Assembly: GCA_030614915.1 (NCBI GenBank)
Contig: JAUXAG010000004.1
Coordinates: 62,001 to 126,000 of the forward strand
From: Actinomycetes bacterium
GTDB lineage: Bacteria > Planctomycetota > Phycisphaerae > JAACET01
DNA: 64,000 nt
Reading direction: 5' to 3'
Shown here: positions 17,483-28,479 of the stretch, piece by piece
Numbering within the stretch: position 1 is the stretch's first letter
Layout of the letters: the number at the start of each line of letters is the position of its first letter
Notes under the pieces: model-generated
The model's input: the letters and a program-made list of their open reading frames with translations, nothing else
Told to the model about the DNA's origin: nothing
Database searches by the model: none
Position numbers and translations under genes: made by a program

Positions 17483-17767
17483 TCAGGACACGTTAGTTCT
17501 ACTCCTGCTGGAAGAGCTGTGTCCGCGAAAAGTTCGAGTGATACTGAACTCGCCGAGCTTGTGGCCGACCATGTCCTCGGAGATCAACACTTTATTGAAG
17601 ATCTTGCCGTTGTGTATCAGGAAGGTCTGGCCAACAAACTCCGGAACAATGGTACTCCTGCGGGACCAGGTTTTGATAGGGTCCCAAACGTTGGCCTCCT
17701 TCTGGCGGATGACCTTGCGCAAGAGCTTTTCGTCGTAATAAGGTCCTTTTTTTAGCGAGCGTCCCAT
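17483..17767 (-). CDS. rpsS: 30S ribosomal protein S19
   Basis: S19 of the small-subunit head, 94 residues ([16 protein letters not shown]). [23 protein letters not shown] and [18 protein letters not shown] are intact. It lies between rplB and rplV. Confidence 0.97.
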   Translation of the reverse strand: MGRSLKKGPYYDEKLLRKVIRQKEANVWDPIKTWSRRSTIVPEFVGQTFLIHNGKIFNKVLISEDMVGHKLGEFSITRTFRGHSSSSRSRTNVS

Positions 17768-17789
17768 AAGGGCTTTCCTTTAGAGGTAA

Positions 17790-18641
17790 CTAAACAACGG
17801 CAAGCCCATATCTTTTGGACTTTCGGCGACGAATAATCCTTTTTGAAGAAGGCTTTCGCCGGGAACGGGTTCTTCCGCCTTTGGCTAACTTTCCAGTAGG
17901 CGAACAAGGATGACGTCCACCACCGGAGCGGCCCTCTCCTCCGCCCATAGGATGAGCGACGGGGTTCATGGCCACGCCGCGAACGTGTGGGCGGCGACCA
18001 CGATGCCTGTTTCGTCCGGCCTTGCCGATACGAACATTCTGATGATCCAAGTTTCCGAGCTGACCAATAGTGGCCCGGCACTCCAAACGAACCATTCGCA
18101 ACTCACCGGAAGGCAAGACCAAATGGGCCCAGTGACCATCCTTGGCGGCCAAGCGGGCGACGCCGCCAGCGGTGCGTACCAACTGGCCTCCACGTCCGGG
18201 AGTCATTTCGATGTTATGTATTTCCATTCCCGAAGGAATAGCGGCCAAGGGCATGGCATTTCCGAGCTTGGGTTCGACGTGGGAACCGGAGAGGACCTCG
18301 TCGCCAAGCTGTAAGCCCAGAGGAGCCAAAATATAGCGTTTCTCACCGTCGGCATAGTGCAAGAGAGCAATATGGCAGGAACGGTTAGGGTCGTATTCAA
18401 TAGAGGCGACCCTGGCTGGCACGGTGTCCTTGTCACGTTTGAAATCGATAAGGCGATAAAGACGTTTGTTTCCACCGCCGCGATGTCGAGAGGTAATTTT
18501 GCCGGAATGGTTGCGTCCGCCGGTCTTTTTGAGAGGCCGCAATAAAGACTTGGCGGGCTTGGTGCTGGTCAACTCAAGGTAATCGTTGACGCTGGACTTT
18601 CGTCGCCCGGCAGAGGTGGGTTTGTATTGCTTGACCGGCAT
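17790..18641 (-). CDS. rplB: 50S ribosomal protein L2
   Basis: L2 of 283 residues, near the peptidyl-transferase centre. [36 protein letters not shown] and the catalytic-loop region [20 protein letters not shown], which holds the conserved histidine, are present. Confidence 0.98.
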   Translation of the reverse strand: MPVKQYKPTSAGRRKSSVNDYLELTSTKPAKSLLRPLKKTGGRNHSGKITSRHRGGGNKRLYRLIDFKRDKDTVPARVASIEYDPNRSCHIALLHYADGEKRYILAPLGLQLGDEVLSGSHVEPKLGNAMPLAAIPSGMEIHNIEMTPGRGGQLVRTAGGVARLAAKDGHWAHLVLPSGELRMVRLECRATIGQLGNLDHQNVRIGKAGRNRHRGRRPHVRGVAMNPVAHPMGGGEGRSGGGRHPCSPTGKLAKGGRTRSRRKPSSKRIIRRRKSKRYGLAVV

Positions 18642-18669
18642 GAGAAACTACTCCCGAGTGGGGCTCCTG

Positions 18670-18948
18670 CTAGAAGAGGTCAATGTGGAAATCAGGGTCG
18701 AGGACAACTACGGCCCTTTTCCAGTGACTAGTAAGGCCCCTTTTGAATCGGGTTCGGCGAGGCTTGCCCTTGCGGTTGGCGGTGCGAACCTCGCGGACCT
18801 TTACGTTATATATATGCTCGATGGCATTCTTAATCTCGAACTTATTGGCCTCAGGATGGACCTGAAAAGGATAAGCGTTCAGGGTAGCTGAGGTGCGGGT
18901 GCCCTTTTCGGTGACCAAGGGACGAATAACCACCTGGTGCCAATCCAT
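18670..18948 (-). CDS. rplW: 50S ribosomal protein L23
   Basis: L23 at the exit tunnel and docking site for trigger factor and SRP; 92 residues (VVIRPLVTEKGTR, then FEIKNAIEHIYNVKVREVRTAN). The start overlaps the rplD stop by one base (TGATG). Confidence 0.97.
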   Translation of the reverse strand: MDWHQVVIRPLVTEKGTRTSATLNAYPFQVHPEANKFEIKNAIEHIYNVKVREVRTANRKGKPRRTRFKRGLTSHWKRAVVVLDPDFHIDLF

Positions 18949-19577
18949 CAGGAAATCTCCTTGCGGTGAGCCAGCAATTCGATGGCTTCGCGTGTGCAGA
19001 GCATCTTTTGCTTGGAACAGATGTCCAAGGCGTTGAGCTGCTCGACAACAGTAACATCCAAACCGGGTATGTTTCGGCTGGACTTCAGGACGTTGGGGTC
19101 ATGGCCAGCTAAAGTAAGCAGGCAAGAACGGTCGAGCTTGAGGGCTGCGAGCAGGGCGACCATGTCCTTTGTGCGGGGCTGATCAATGCTGAGCTGGTCA
19201 ATAACCATCAGGTCCTGGTCCTGGAGCTTTGCCAAGATAGCGGAGTTTCTGGCCAGGCGCCGAGCCTTTGCGGGCAAGCGCTGATGAAAAGGTCTGGCCA
19301 GTTTGGCAAAAGTCCGGCCGCCGCCGCGACGGATGGGATTGCGACGGGGCCCCACACGGGCATTGCCGGTGCCCTTCTGGCGGAAGAGCTTTTTGGTGGA
19401 GCCGGCGATCATGCCGCGGGACTTTGTGCGAGCTGAGCCCTGGCGGCGATTTGTGCGGTAGGTCATCAAGGCCTGCTTGAGCAAGGGCAGACGGACTTGG
19501 GATCCGAAGACGGCCTCGTCCACAGATATGGTGTCAACCTGTTCGCCGTGCTTATTGTAAACGGTTAACTCTATCAT
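18948..19577 (-). CDS. rplD: 50S ribosomal protein L4
   Basis: L4 of 209 residues. The exit-tunnel loop holds KLFRQKGTGNARVGPRRNPIRRGG, and the C-terminal helical part ends EAIELLAHRKEIS. It overlaps rplC by four bases (ATGA). In E. coli L4 represses the S10 operon; whether it does here cannot be seen. Confidence 0.97.
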   Translation of the reverse strand: MIELTVYNKHGEQVDTISVDEAVFGSQVRLPLLKQALMTYRTNRRQGSARTKSRGMIAGSTKKLFRQKGTGNARVGPRRNPIRRGGGRTFAKLARPFHQRLPAKARRLARNSAILAKLQDQDLMVIDQLSIDQPRTKDMVALLAALKLDRSCLLTLAGHDPNVLKSSRNIPGLDVTVVEQLNALDICSKQKMLCTREAIELLAHRKEIS

Positions 19578-20281
19578 TGGTTTCTGGCTCGCTCGACAAC
19601 AATGTAGGCTCCGTTGGGTCCGGGAACGGAGCCGCAGACCAAGAGGATATTATTTTCGGGGTCAATTTTCAGGAGTCGATGATTCTTACTGGTAACGCGT
19701 TCGGAGCCCATGCGTCCGGCCATCTTCTTTCCTCTCTTGACAGTCTGGCCGGTGCCGGCATTGCCGCTGCCGCCGATGCCGCCTGGTGCGCGGTGCTTTC
19801 GTTCGGTTCCGTGAGAAGCGGGAAAACCCTTAAAGCCGTGGCGTTTCATAACGCCGGCAAAACCCTTGCCCTTGGTCAGGCCGACAATATCGACGCGTTG
19901 GACATCGTTGAAAGTCTCCACGGTGAGGACGTCTCCGGCGTTGACCTGCGGGTCGGGCTGCGTGTGGACCTCACGAACAAACTTCATGGGCTGGGCATCA
20001 ACTTTGGCGGCATGTCCAACAGCGGCCAGAGCAGCACCGCGACGACGGTTGTAGGTCCTGGTGAGCCCTTCGGAGCCGTCCGGGCGTTTGCGCTTGCGGA
20101 CGCCAGGGGTCTTGAGAGGGTCAAGGCCGATTTGAACGGCCCAGTAACCGTCGGACTCAGGAGTCTTCAACTGCAGGACCGTACAAGGGCCAGCCTGTAT
20201 GACTGTAACCGGGGTGATAACACCCTGCTGGTCATACACTTGAGTCATACCGATCTTTTTTCCGAGCAAAGCGGGTAACAT
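19574..20281 (-). CDS. rplC: 50S ribosomal protein L3
   Basis: L3 of 235 residues. It starts MLPALLGKKIGMTQVYD. The central GFAGVMKRHGFKGFPASHGT and RGKKMAGRMGSERVTSKN, which approach the peptidyl-transferase centre, are intact. Confidence 0.97.
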   Translation of the reverse strand: MLPALLGKKIGMTQVYDQQGVITPVTVIQAGPCTVLQLKTPESDGYWAVQIGLDPLKTPGVRKRKRPDGSEGLTRTYNRRRGAALAAVGHAAKVDAQPMKFVREVHTQPDPQVNAGDVLTVETFNDVQRVDIVGLTKGKGFAGVMKRHGFKGFPASHGTERKHRAPGGIGGSGNAGTGQTVKRGKKMAGRMGSERVTSKNHRLLKIDPENNILLVCGSVPGPNGAYIVVERARNQ

Positions 20282-20315
20282 AACTAGCCCTAAATAAAGG
20301 GCCTGAGCACAAGAC

Positions 20316-20624
20316 TCAGGCCTTGATCTTTACAAAAACGCCGGCCGGGACGACCAGCTTGTTTAGAGCCTCAATGGTCCTGGCAGTAGGATTGGCGATG
20401 TCAATAATGCGTTTATGGGTGCGGATTTCAAACTGCTCCCGGGATTTTTTGTCAATGTGGGGCGAGCGAAGCACGGTGTATCTCTCGATCCTGGTGGGCA
20501 GGGGAATCGGGCCGTATACCAAGGCATTGGTCCTGCGAGCGTGATCAACAATTTCGCTGGCAGAGGCGTCCAAGGCCTTATGGTCGTAGGCCTCCATTCT
20601 GATTCTTATACGCTCAGTGGGCAT
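20316..20624 (-). CDS. rpsJ: 30S ribosomal protein S10
   Basis: S10 (NusE), 102 residues, also a transcription antitermination partner of NusB and Nus[38 protein letters not shown] and [12 protein letters not shown] are conserved. It is the first gene of the S10 cluster, with a promoter-like site upstream at 20691-20718. Confidence 0.97.
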   Translation of the reverse strand: MPTERIRIRMEAYDHKALDASASEIVDHARRTNALVYGPIPLPTRIERYTVLRSPHIDKKSREQFEIRTHKRIIDIANPTARTIEALNKLVVPAGVFVKIKA

Positions 20625-20690
20625 GTTTTCGTCAACTCCTGCCTTTACATAGTGTTACGGCAATAGCCCTTATATTTCTAAAGACCAGTA

Positions 20691-20718
20691 ATGATAACAG
20701 CAAAGGGGAATCCGTCAA
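20691..20718 (-). promoter_or_regulatory. Putative sigma-70 promoter for the S10 cluster
   Basis: On the minus strand TTGACG (20713-20718) is separated by 16 bases from TATCAT (20691-20696); each matches consensus at five of six positions. It sits in the 185-base fusA-rpsJ gap, about 70 bases before the rpsJ start. Confidence 0.55.
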
Positions 20719-20809
20719 GGAAAAAGCCCCTGCAGAAGAAATATTTTGGTTTGGGGGCGATTTTTCTGGTCATCTTCACTCCAAAGCAGCCAAAAAGATA
20801 TAAAAGCAG

Positions 20810-22888
20810 CTAATAGGAGAGCTCCAAGATGTCCCTGGCCAGGGCCTGGGGCATAATTCGGTAGGCCAAGGGTTCCATGGTGTATGTGGCCCGGCCCTGG
20901 GTGAGGCCGCGAATGGCGGTGGCATATCCGAACATGTTGGCCAAAGGGACCTGGGCATCAATTATTCGGGTCCGGCCGCGAATCTCCGTGTGGGTGATCA
21001 TTGCCCGGCGAGAATTGAGGTCGGCCTGGACCACTCCGAAATAGGTGTCGGGCACGACCACCTGCAGGGACATAATTGGTTCGAGCAAAGCAGGCTTTGC
21101 CTTGGAGAGAGCGTCGATGAAGGCCTTGGCGGCGGCCATCTCAAAGGCAACCGGTGAAGAATCGACCTCATGCTCCTTGCCGTCGAGGAGAGTGACCTTG
21201 ACGTCAGAGACGGGGAAATCGCCCAAGGGCCCGGAAGTGCGGGCATCTAAGACGCCCTGCCTAACGGCAGGTATGTACTGGGCAGAGATGACGCCGCCTT
21301 TGATGCTGGACTCAAAAACGACCTGCTCATCAGGATGCTGGTGCTGGAAAGGCTCGACCCGCAGGGTAACGACGGCAAATTGCCCGCGGCCTCCGGTCTG
21401 TCGAACAAAGCGGGCCTCGGCCTCGGCGGCGGCGGTGATCGTCTCACGATAGGCGACGAGGGGATTTCCCACGCGGACGGGAACCTTGAGGTCCTCGCGG
21501 AGCTTGCGGTGCAAGACCTGTAGATGTAACTCGCCCATGCCGGACATGATGGTCTGAGAAGTCTGCTGGTCATAATGATAAGTAAAAGTGGGGTCCTCGC
21601 GAGCCAATAGAGCCAAGGCCTGGCCCAGTCGGGCGCGGTCAGCAGAAGCCACAGGCTCAACGGACATGGAAATAACGGTTTCGGGGAACTCGATTTTTTC
21701 CAAGACAATTGGGGCCTTTTGGTCGGCAAGAGTATCGCCGGTCAGGGAGTGCCTGAGTCCGACGACGGCACAGATATCCCCGGCCTGGGCCTGGTCCAAA
21801 AGGAGGCGTTGGCCGGCATGCATTCGCCAGATGCGGGAGACTATCTCCCGCTTGTCGCGGAGTGGATTGTAGAGGCGGGAGCCGATCTTGAGGGTTCCGG
21901 AATAGATTCGCAGGAAATAGAGGTCGCCATGAGTATCGGCCTGGATTTTGAAAACCAAAGCGGCCAAGGGAGCCTTTGGATCAGGCGGGCGGGATAAAAT
22001 TTTGTCGTGATGTTTGGGGTGATAACCCTGTACGGGGGGCAAATCCACAGGTGCGGGCAAATAGGCATTCACGGCATCGAGGAGGGGCTGAATGCCCTTG
22101 TACTTCAAGGCGGATCCGCAAAGCACGGGCTGTATGGCACAAGCAATGGTGGCCCGGCGGATGGCAGCGGCCAAGATGTCGGCGGGGATGTGGTGGTCGT
22201 GGACGTAAAGGTGCATGAGCTGCTCGTCGGCCTCGGCGACCTTTTCGAGTAAGTCATGCTGCAGCCGGCGGGCCTTATCGAGTAAATCAGCGGGGATGTC
22301 GGTGAGCTCAAAGGAGGCTCCGAGCTTTTTTTCATCAAAGACCATAGCCTGCATGGAGAGCAAATCAATCACGCCCACAAAGCCAGCGTCCTGTCCGAGA
22401 GGCAACTGCAAGACGACCGGGTTGGCCTCGAGCATGGAAAACATCTGCTGGACGACGCGGTCAAAGTCGGCGCCGACGCGGTCGAGCTTATTGACAAAAC
22501 AAATGCGAGGGACATGATAGCGGTTGGCCTGACGCCAAACGGTTTCCGACTGAGCCTCGACACCACCGACGCCACAAAAGACCATCACGGCACCGTCAAG
22601 GACGCGGAGCGATCGCTCGACCTCGGCGGTGAAGTCAACGTGTCCTGGGGTGTCGATGAGATTGATGGTGTGGTCTTTCCAGGGGAGCGTAGTGGCGGCG
22701 GCAGTGATGGTGATGCCGCGGGCCTGCTCCTCGGGCAGATAGTCCATGACCGCGGTACCGTCGTGGACCTCGCCCATTTTGTAGGTCTTGCCACTATAAT
22801 AGAGGACACGCTCAGTGACGGTGGTTTTGCCGGCATCAATATGGGCCATGATACCGATGTTGCGGATTTTTTTGAGGTCCTCAGCCAT
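20810..22888 (-). CDS. fusA: Elongation factor G, spdEFG/mtEFG1-like
   Basis: Ribosomal translocase GTPase, 692 residues. G1 AHIDAGKTT, switch [11 protein letters not shown] and G4 NKLD are intact, and all five EF-G domains are present. Details depart from ordinary EF-G. Switch I reads [15 protein letters not shown] instead of MDWMxQExERGITI, and [16 protein letters not shown] and [10 protein letters not shown] replace GSAFKNKGVQ and AGDIAAA. These features, from memory, fit the spdEFG group of spirochaetes, planctomycetes and delta-proteobacteria, related to mitochondrial EF-G1, where translocation and recycling can be split between paralogues. tuf does not follow it as in E. coli. Confidence 0.95.
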   Translation of the reverse strand: MAEDLKKIRNIGIMAHIDAGKTTVTERVLYYSGKTYKMGEVHDGTAVMDYLPEEQARGITITAAATTLPWKDHTINLIDTPGHVDFTAEVERSLRVLDGAVMVFCGVGGVEAQSETVWRQANRYHVPRICFVNKLDRVGADFDRVVQQMFSMLEANPVVLQLPLGQDAGFVGVIDLLSMQAMVFDEKKLGASFELTDIPADLLDKARRLQHDLLEKVAEADEQLMHLYVHDHHIPADILAAAIRRATIACAIQPVLCGSALKYKGIQPLLDAVNAYLPAPVDLPPVQGYHPKHHDKILSRPPDPKAPLAALVFKIQADTHGDLYFLRIYSGTLKIGSRLYNPLRDKREIVSRIWRMHAGQRLLLDQAQAGDICAVVGLRHSLTGDTLADQKAPIVLEKIEFPETVISMSVEPVASADRARLGQALALLAREDPTFTYHYDQQTSQTIMSGMGELHLQVLHRKLREDLKVPVRVGNPLVAYRETITAAAEAEARFVRQTGGRGQFAVVTLRVEPFQHQHPDEQVVFESSIKGGVISAQYIPAVRQGVLDARTSGPLGDFPVSDVKVTLLDGKEHEVDSSPVAFEMAAAKAFIDALSKAKPALLEPIMSLQVVVPDTYFGVVQADLNSRRAMITHTEIRGRTRIIDAQVPLANMFGYATAIRGLTQGRATYTMEPLAYRIMPQALARDILELSY

Positions 22889-23170
22889 GGCGAGTCAACC
22901 AGAAACATAGGTTCAACGAATAGGCTATAGATTCGCCCGCGGAGTGGTTAGAAACTCCTGCGGGCGTGGTCATCTTTGGTTGACCATCGGCTCGGTAGAG
23001 AGCCGAGTGGCAAAATGACACGTAAAGTAAAAACGTCTGCTGAGGCAGACTAGGGTCTCGAAGCTATCGGGCCTTGATTAGTTATCGGTCAGACGCGGCA
23101 TGAACCTTGGCCGTAAAGCAAGTTTTTCGCAGGCATGGCCCGCCCAAAAGAGACGAGGGGAGGGGGGCGG
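22889..23170 (-). other. fusA-rpsG spacer with three hairpins
   Basis: No gene is seen in these 282 bases. Three inverted repeats are visible: CGCCCGCGGAG/CTCC-T-GCGGGCG (22936-22968), CGGCTC/GAGCCG (about 22988-23005) and GTCTGC/GGCAGAC (about 23035-23050). None is followed by a T-run on the minus strand, so they may be processing, attenuation or repeat structures rather than intrinsic terminators. Confidence 0.5.
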
Positions 23171-23650
23171 CTATCTCCAGGCAAAATGGGCAAAGGCCCT
23201 GTTGGCCTCGGCCATGCGGTGCATGTTCTCGCGACTGGTGATGGCGGCGCCTTCCTTGCGGTAAGCAGCGGAAAGCTCCTCAGCCAAGGCGGCGGCAGTG
23301 GGTCGTCCAGACTTGTCTCGGACGGCCTGGATAATCCATCGAAAAGCCAAGGCCTGCTGGCGTTTGGCCTGAATCTGCATGGGCACCTGATAATTGGAGC
23401 CACCGACGCGGCGGGAACGCACCTCAATGCTGGGTTTGACGTTGGCTATGGCGTTCTCGAAGACCTCCAAGGGAGAAGCATCCTTGACTCTCTGGCTGAT
23501 GATGTCCAAAGCTCGATAAAACAATCGCTGAGCGACGGATTTTTTTCCGTCCCACATGAGGCAGTTTATGAACTTGCTGGCCAACTTCGAGGCGCAACGG
23601 GGATCGGGCTTTAGCTGTTGAGCAGAAGCTGTCCATTTTTTATAGGCCAT
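23171..23650 (-). CDS. rpsG: 30S ribosomal protein S7
   Basis: S7 of 159 residues, organiser of the small-subunit head. [39 protein letters not shown] and [20 protein letters not shown] are typical. It follows rpsL. Confidence 0.97.
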   Translation of the reverse strand: MAYKKWTASAQQLKPDPRCASKLASKFINCLMWDGKKSVAQRLFYRALDIISQRVKDASPLEVFENAIANVKPSIEVRSRRVGGSNYQVPMQIQAKRQQALAFRWIIQAVRDKSGRPTAAALAEELSAAYRKEGAAITSRENMHRMAEANRAFAHFAWR

Positions 23651-23720
23651 GAGATATTCCTTCGCAAATCTTCCTAATAAATAACCGTACGTGAGTACGC
23701 ATCACAGACGGAATGGCCTG

Positions 23721-23744
23721 GATTCCCGCTTTCGCGGGAATGAC
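23721..23744. repeat. Palindromic repeat between rpsL and rpsG
   Basis: ATTCCCGC-TTTC-GCGGGAAT (22-41 of this decade) followed by GAC, an eight-base perfect stem with a four-base loop. It belongs to the same dispersed family as the units near 12682, 34787, 51936 and 52263. Confidence 0.85.
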
Positions 23745-23765
23745 AACAAAAAAGCTGGTGCTTTT

Positions 23766-24137
23766 TTATTTTCCTTTCTTTGTTCCATAACAACTGCGAC
23801 TCTGCTTTCTGCCGTCGACACCAAGGGTGTCGAGGACGCCTCGAACAATGTGATAGCGAACACCAGGCAGGTCGCGAACGCGCCCGCCGCGGACCAAGAC
23901 AATGGAGTGCTCCTGAAGATTGTGGTCCTCACCAGGAATATAGGCAGTAATCTCGCGACCATTCGTCAGACGGACGCGGGCGATCTTGCGCAAAGCGGAG
24001 TTGGGCTTCTTGGGAGACATGGTGCGGACACTAAGGCAGACCCCACGTCGCTGGGGGCATCCCTCCAGGTCCACGGTCTTCCTCTTGGAGGTTACCTTCC
24101 GGCGTGCGCGTCTGATGAGTTGATTGGTGGTGGGCAT
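23766..24137 (-). CDS. rpsL: 30S ribosomal protein S12 with Arg at position 88
   Basis: S12 of the decoding centre, 123 residues. Lys 43 in [11 protein letters not shown] is conserved. Position 88, normally Lys in [13 protein letters not shown], is Arg (codon CGC). Lys-to-Arg at 43 or 88 is a classic streptomycin-resistance substitution in other bacteria, so this ribosome may be naturally less sensitive. rpoC lies upstream and rpsG downstream. Confidence 0.97.
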   Translation of the reverse strand: MPTTNQLIRRARRKVTSKRKTVDLEGCPQRRGVCLSVRTMSPKKPNSALRKIARVRLTNGREITAYIPGEDHNLQEHSIVLVRGGRVRDLPGVRYHIVRGVLDTLGVDGRKQSRSCYGTKKGK

Positions 24138-24152
24138 AAAGAATACTCCGTG

Positions 24153-27100
24153 TTAGACCTTGCTGACGGCATCGGCCAAGGCCTGCTCGGCGGCCTCTTT
24201 GGGGACCCGAACTTCGCGGGGCTCGGGTGGCTCGGCGAGGTGCTTTACACTCATGTCCATATAAGGCTTGAAAGCAGTGCCAGCAGGGATGAGATGTCCC
24301 ATGATAACATTTTCCTTGAGGCCCCGCAAGGGGTCCTCTCTTCCGGCCAGGGCAGCTTCGGTGAGCACGCGGGTAGTCTCCTGGAAACTGGCGGCAGAGA
24401 CAAAAGACTCACTGCGTAAGGAGGCCTTGGTAATACCCAGCAAAAGAGCGGTAGCGGTGGCGGGCTTGGCCTTGCGTCCCTTGGCCGGCTGATGGTCTTC
24501 CTCGGCAAGGGTCTGATTGATCTGGTTCAACTCACTAGTCAAAATGATCTGGTCGGCCTGGAGCTGACTGTCGCCGGGATCGACAATTCTGACACTTTTG
24601 GCTAAGCGCTCATTTTCGAAGCGGAAGTGGAACCTGTCGATCTCAGCTCCGGGCAGGAAGGAGGAGTCACCGACAGATTCAATTTTGACCTTGCGAAGCA
24701 TCTGGGCCAAAATGACCTCGGGGTGCTTATCGTTAATCTTGACGTCCTGACTTCGATAGACGTTCTGTACCTCCCTCAAGAGGTACTGCTGGAGTGCGTC
24801 TTCGCCCTGGATTCTCAAGATATCGTGGGGGACACGGGGGCCATCGGTCAGGGCGATTCCGGCCTCGACGTAGTCACCAGTGTGAACCTGGAGGTGCTTG
24901 TTGTGGGCGACGTGGTGCTCCTTTTCCATACCACTGGCCGAGCGAATGATGATGGTCATCTTTCCGCGTCGTCTGTCGGAACGAATTTCGACATTGCCGG
25001 AGATTTCGGCCAAGACGGTAGGGTCCTTTGGCTTTCGGGCTTCAAAGATTTCGGTGACCCGCGGCAGGCCGCCGGTAATGTCCTGAGTGCCAGCGATATC
25101 TCTCGGCTGGCGAGCCAACAAGTGTCCGGGCTCGATCTGCTGTCCCTCCTCGACCTCGATTCGAGCCTTTGCGGGCAAGTAATGGAAGCTTTGAATCTGG
25201 CCTTGCTGGTCCTCAATGATGATCCGTGGATGCTTCTCTCCCTTGTGCTCGACAACGACCATACGTCCGGGCACACCCTTGCGGTCGGCTTCAATCCTGA
25301 CGGTTTCTCCTTCCTCAATGTCCTCAAAACGGACGATGCCTCCGGCCTCGGCCAAGATGGAGACACGGTGTGGGTCCCAGGTGGCCAGGCGAGTGCGAGG
25401 TTCAATCTTCTGTCCATCCTTGACCCTCAAATAGGCCCCGTAAGGAACCCCGTAAGACTCGATCTCACGGTCCTTAGCATCGAGGACGGCGATCTCGCCA
25501 TTGTGCTTGAGGACGACCAAGACTTTATCGCCTTCCTGATCTTTGGCGGGCATGGGATTGAGGTCGCCAAACTTGACCGTTCCTTTCCGTGTACTTTGTA
25601 CCTCGGAAGTAACAAGCTCTCGGCTGGCCACACCGCCGGTATGGAAGGTTCGCATAGTCAACTGGGTTCCGGGCTCACCGATGGACTGAGCGGCCATGAT
25701 TCCGACGGCGAGGCCCTCCTCGACGAGCCGGCCGGTGGACAAATCCACGCCGTAACATCTGGCGCAAACACCAGTGGGAGACTCGCAAGTCAAGGGGGAA
25801 CGAACGCGAATAGACTCCAAACCCAACTGCTCAATCTGCTCAGCGATGGGTTTGGTAATAATGTCGTTCTCAGCGACCACGACCTGGTCAGTAACGGGAT
25901 TGACGATAGTATCGCGGGCCACGCGGCCGACAATGGAAGTTCTTAGTGGGACTTCCAACTCGTCGCCCTTGTACAAGGCGCTCTTGCTCAATCCGTTAAC
26001 CGTTCCACAATCCGGCTCGCAGACAACGACGTTTTGAGCGACGTCGGCGAGTTTACGGGTCAGATATCCGGAATCGGCAGTCTTCAGGGCGGTGTCGGCC
26101 AGACCCTTTCTAGCCCCGTGAGTGGAACTGAAGTAATCGAGGACGGAGAGTCCCTCTCGGAAATTGGAGCGAATAGGGGTTTCGATGATCTCTCCGGAAG
26201 GCTTGGACATAAGGCCCCTCATCCCGGCCAACTGGCGGATCTGATCGACGGAACCTCTGGCCCCGGAACCACTCATCAAGTAAATGGGATTGAGATAGGG
26301 CTGGCCATCACGAGTGTCGTTTTTCAACTGTTCCATCATGGCGGCGGTAACTTCCTCTCGAGCCCGTACCCAAACGTCCAAGATCTGATTGTGTCGTTCG
26401 CCCTCGGTAATGATTCCGCGGCGAAATCCCTGCTCAATTCTGTCGACCTGCTTCTGGGCCTGGTCAATAATCTGGGGCTTTTTGGCAGGGACGCTCAAGT
26501 CGGTTATGGCGATGCTGAGTCCGGCGCGGGTGCTCCAACAGAAACCGATGTCTTTAATGGAATCGAGCAGATCAATAGTGGCGGCGCGTCCCAGAGCCCG
26601 GTGACAATCACTGACCACGCGACTGACGCCGCTTTGTCCGAGAGGATAATTGTAGAAAGGCATTCCTTCAGGGAGGATGTCGTTAAAGATGCATCGGCCT
26701 ACGGTGGTGGTTATCTTTTGGGGATTGGGCTCGGAGCGGTCCTCGAAAACGAGTTCCTGGCCGGGAGGCAATTGGAGAACAATTTCAGCGTGGATGTCGA
26801 CCTTTCCCAACTCATAAGCAGTAATGGCCTGGTTAATGGAGGTAAAGAGCTGTCCTTTGCCCCGGTCGGAAGGATGGGCACAAGTAAGGAAATAGACGCC
26901 CAGAATGATGTCCTGACTGGGAGAAACGATGGGCTCTCCGTTGGAAGGTGAAAAGATATTGTAAACGGACATCATCAGGACGTGGGCCTCGACCTGGGCC
27001 TCGATGCTGAGGGGCAGATGGACGGCCATCTGGTCGCCGTCAAAGTCGGCATTGAAGCCCCTGCAGACCAAGGGATGGATTTCAATGGCGTTTCCTTCAA

Positions 27101-28409
27101 TCAAGACGGGCTGAAAGGCCTGGATGCCCATCCGGTGGAGAGTGGGGGCGCGGTTGAGGAGGACGGGATGCTGAGTGATGACCTCCTCAAGGATGTCCCA
27201 GACCTCCTCGTCCTTGCGTTCGAGCATTTTTTTGGCGGACTTGATGGTGTCAGCCAAACCTCGTTCCTTGAGTAGACGGATAATGAAGGGCTGGTACAAC
27301 TCGAGGGCGATTTTTTTGGGCAGGCCACACTCGTAGAGCTTCAACTCTGGTCCGACCACAATGACTGAACGGGCAGAGTAATCAACGCGTTTGCCGAGGA
27401 GGTTTTCGCGGAAGCGTCCCTGCTTTCCCTTAATCATATCGGCAAGCGATTTGAGGGGCCGATTGGACGAGCCGACGACGGGCCGACGACAACGACCGTT
27501 GTCAAAGAGAGAGTCAACGGCCTGCTGAAGCATGCGCTTTTCGTTGCGAATGATGACCTCAGGGGCATTGAGGTCCAAAAGTTTCTTGAGCCTGTTGTTG
27601 CGGTTAATGATGCGTCGATAAAGGTCGTTCAAGTCACTGGTGGCGAAATTTCCGCTTTCGAGCAAGACCAAAGGGCGAAGATCCGGGGGGATGACCGGAA
27701 TTCCCTCGACAACCATCCACTCGGGATGGTTTTCGGAGTTTTTGAGGGCTTGGACGGTGGCCAAGCGTTTGGTGAGGTCAATAACCCTCTGCTTTGAACC
27801 AGTTTTGTCAAGGTCCTGGCGAAGCTGCACAGCAAGGGCGTGCAAGTCCAAGTTGAGCAGGATGTCGCGGATGGCCTCGGCGCCCATAGCAGCTTTGAAG
27901 GTTTCGCCGTACTTATCTACGGCGGCGCGATGGTCCTCCTCGGAGAGGACCTGTTTTAGCTTAAGGGGGGTATCTCCGGGATCGGTGACTACGTAATCCT
28001 GGAAATAGATGATCTTCTCGAGGTCGGAATTTTTCATGCCCAGCAGTGAAGCCAACCTGGAGGGGGTGGCTTTGAAAAACCATATATGGACGACGGGGGC
28101 GGCGAGATTGATGTGGCCCATACGTTTGCGGCGGACTCGCGAATGGGTGACCTTGACACCACAGCGGTCACAAATGATGCCCTTGTGCTTAGTGCCCTTG
28201 AATTTTCCGCAGGCACATTCCCAATCGCGTTCTGGACCGAAGATTCGTTCGCAGAACAAGCCATCCTTTTCGGGCCTGTAGGTGCGGTAATTGATGGTTT
28301 CGGGCTTTTTTACTTCGCCGAAAGACCAGGCCCGAATGTCAACCGGGCTGGCCAAACGGATACACACCGAACCATAATCGTTGATACGGTCGTAAATGGC
28401 TTCTACCAT
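24153..28409 (-). CDS. rpoC: RNA polymerase beta' subunit
   Basis: Catalytic subunit, 1418 residues. The N-terminal zinc ribbon has [20 protein letters not shown]. The catalytic loop [16 protein letters not shown] binds Mg through three Asp. The second zinc site is near [13 protein letters not shown], and the bridge/trigger helix region includes [20 protein letters not shown]. Length is near that of proteobacterial beta', with no visible large insertion. Confidence 0.98.
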   Translation of the reverse strand: MVEAIYDRINDYGSVCIRLASPVDIRAWSFGEVKKPETINYRTYRPEKDGLFCERIFGPERDWECACGKFKGTKHKGIICDRCGVKVTHSRVRRKRMGHINLAAPVVHIWFFKATPSRLASLLGMKNSDLEKIIYFQDYVVTDPGDTPLKLKQVLSEEDHRAAVDKYGETFKAAMGAEAIRDILLNLDLHALAVQLRQDLDKTGSKQRVIDLTKRLATVQALKNSENHPEWMVVEGIPVIPPDLRPLVLLESGNFATSDLNDLYRRIINRNNRLKKLLDLNAPEVIIRNEKRMLQQAVDSLFDNGRCRRPVVGSSNRPLKSLADMIKGKQGRFRENLLGKRVDYSARSVIVVGPELKLYECGLPKKIALELYQPFIIRLLKERGLADTIKSAKKMLERKDEEVWDILEEVITQHPVLLNRAPTLHRMGIQAFQPVLIEGNAIEIHPLVCRGFNADFDGDQMAVHLPLSIEAQVEAHVLMMSVYNIFSPSNGEPIVSPSQDIILGVYFLTCAHPSDRGKGQLFTSINQAITAYELGKVDIHAEIVLQLPPGQELVFEDRSEPNPQKITTTVGRCIFNDILPEGMPFYNYPLGQSGVSRVVSDCHRALGRAATIDLLDSIKDIGFCWSTRAGLSIAITDLSVPAKKPQIIDQAQKQVDRIEQGFRRGIITEGERHNQILDVWVRAREEVTAAMMEQLKNDTRDGQPYLNPIYLMSGSGARGSVDQIRQLAGMRGLMSKPSGEIIETPIRSNFREGLSVLDYFSSTHGARKGLADTALKTADSGYLTRKLADVAQNVVVCEPDCGTVNGLSKSALYKGDELEVPLRTSIVGRVARDTIVNPVTDQVVVAENDIITKPIAEQIEQLGLESIRVRSPLTCESPTGVCARCYGVDLSTGRLVEEGLAVGIMAAQSIGEPGTQLTMRTFHTGGVASRELVTSEVQSTRKGTVKFGDLNPMPAKDQEGDKVLVVLKHNGEIAVLDAKDREIESYGVPYGAYLRVKDGQKIEPRTRLATWDPHRVSILAEAGGIVRFEDIEEGETVRIEADRKGVPGRMVVVEHKGEKHPRIIIEDQQGQIQSFHYLPAKARIEVEEGQQIEPGHLLARQPRDIAGTQDITGGLPRVTEIFEARKPKDPTVLAEISGNVEIRSDRRRGKMTIIIRSASGMEKEHHVAHNKHLQVHTGDYVEAGIALTDGPRVPHDILRIQGEDALQQYLLREVQNVYRSQDVKINDKHPEVILAQMLRKVKIESVGDSSFLPGAEIDRFHFRFENERLAKSVRIVDPGDSQLQADQIILTSELNQINQTLAEEDHQPAKGRKAKPATATALLLGITKASLRSESFVSAASFQETTRVLTEAALAGREDPLRGLKENVIMGHLIPAGTAFKPYMDMSVKHLAEPPEPREVRVPKEAAEQALADAVSKV

Positions 28410-28479
28410 CGCTGGAATTTCCTTTCGCCAAACGGCGGATAAGGGTGCGGGCTGCTCGCGGAGATCGAAGAGGGTATTT

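Noticed and set aside
24627-25946. Long plus-strand ORF (439 codons) opposite rpoC, with similar long ones opposite rpoB (31018-32259), map (8453-9145) and mrdA-rodA
   Set aside because: These are antisense shadows of strongly biased GC-rich coding genes; they have no family resemblance, and the opposite strand encodes unmistakable proteins.
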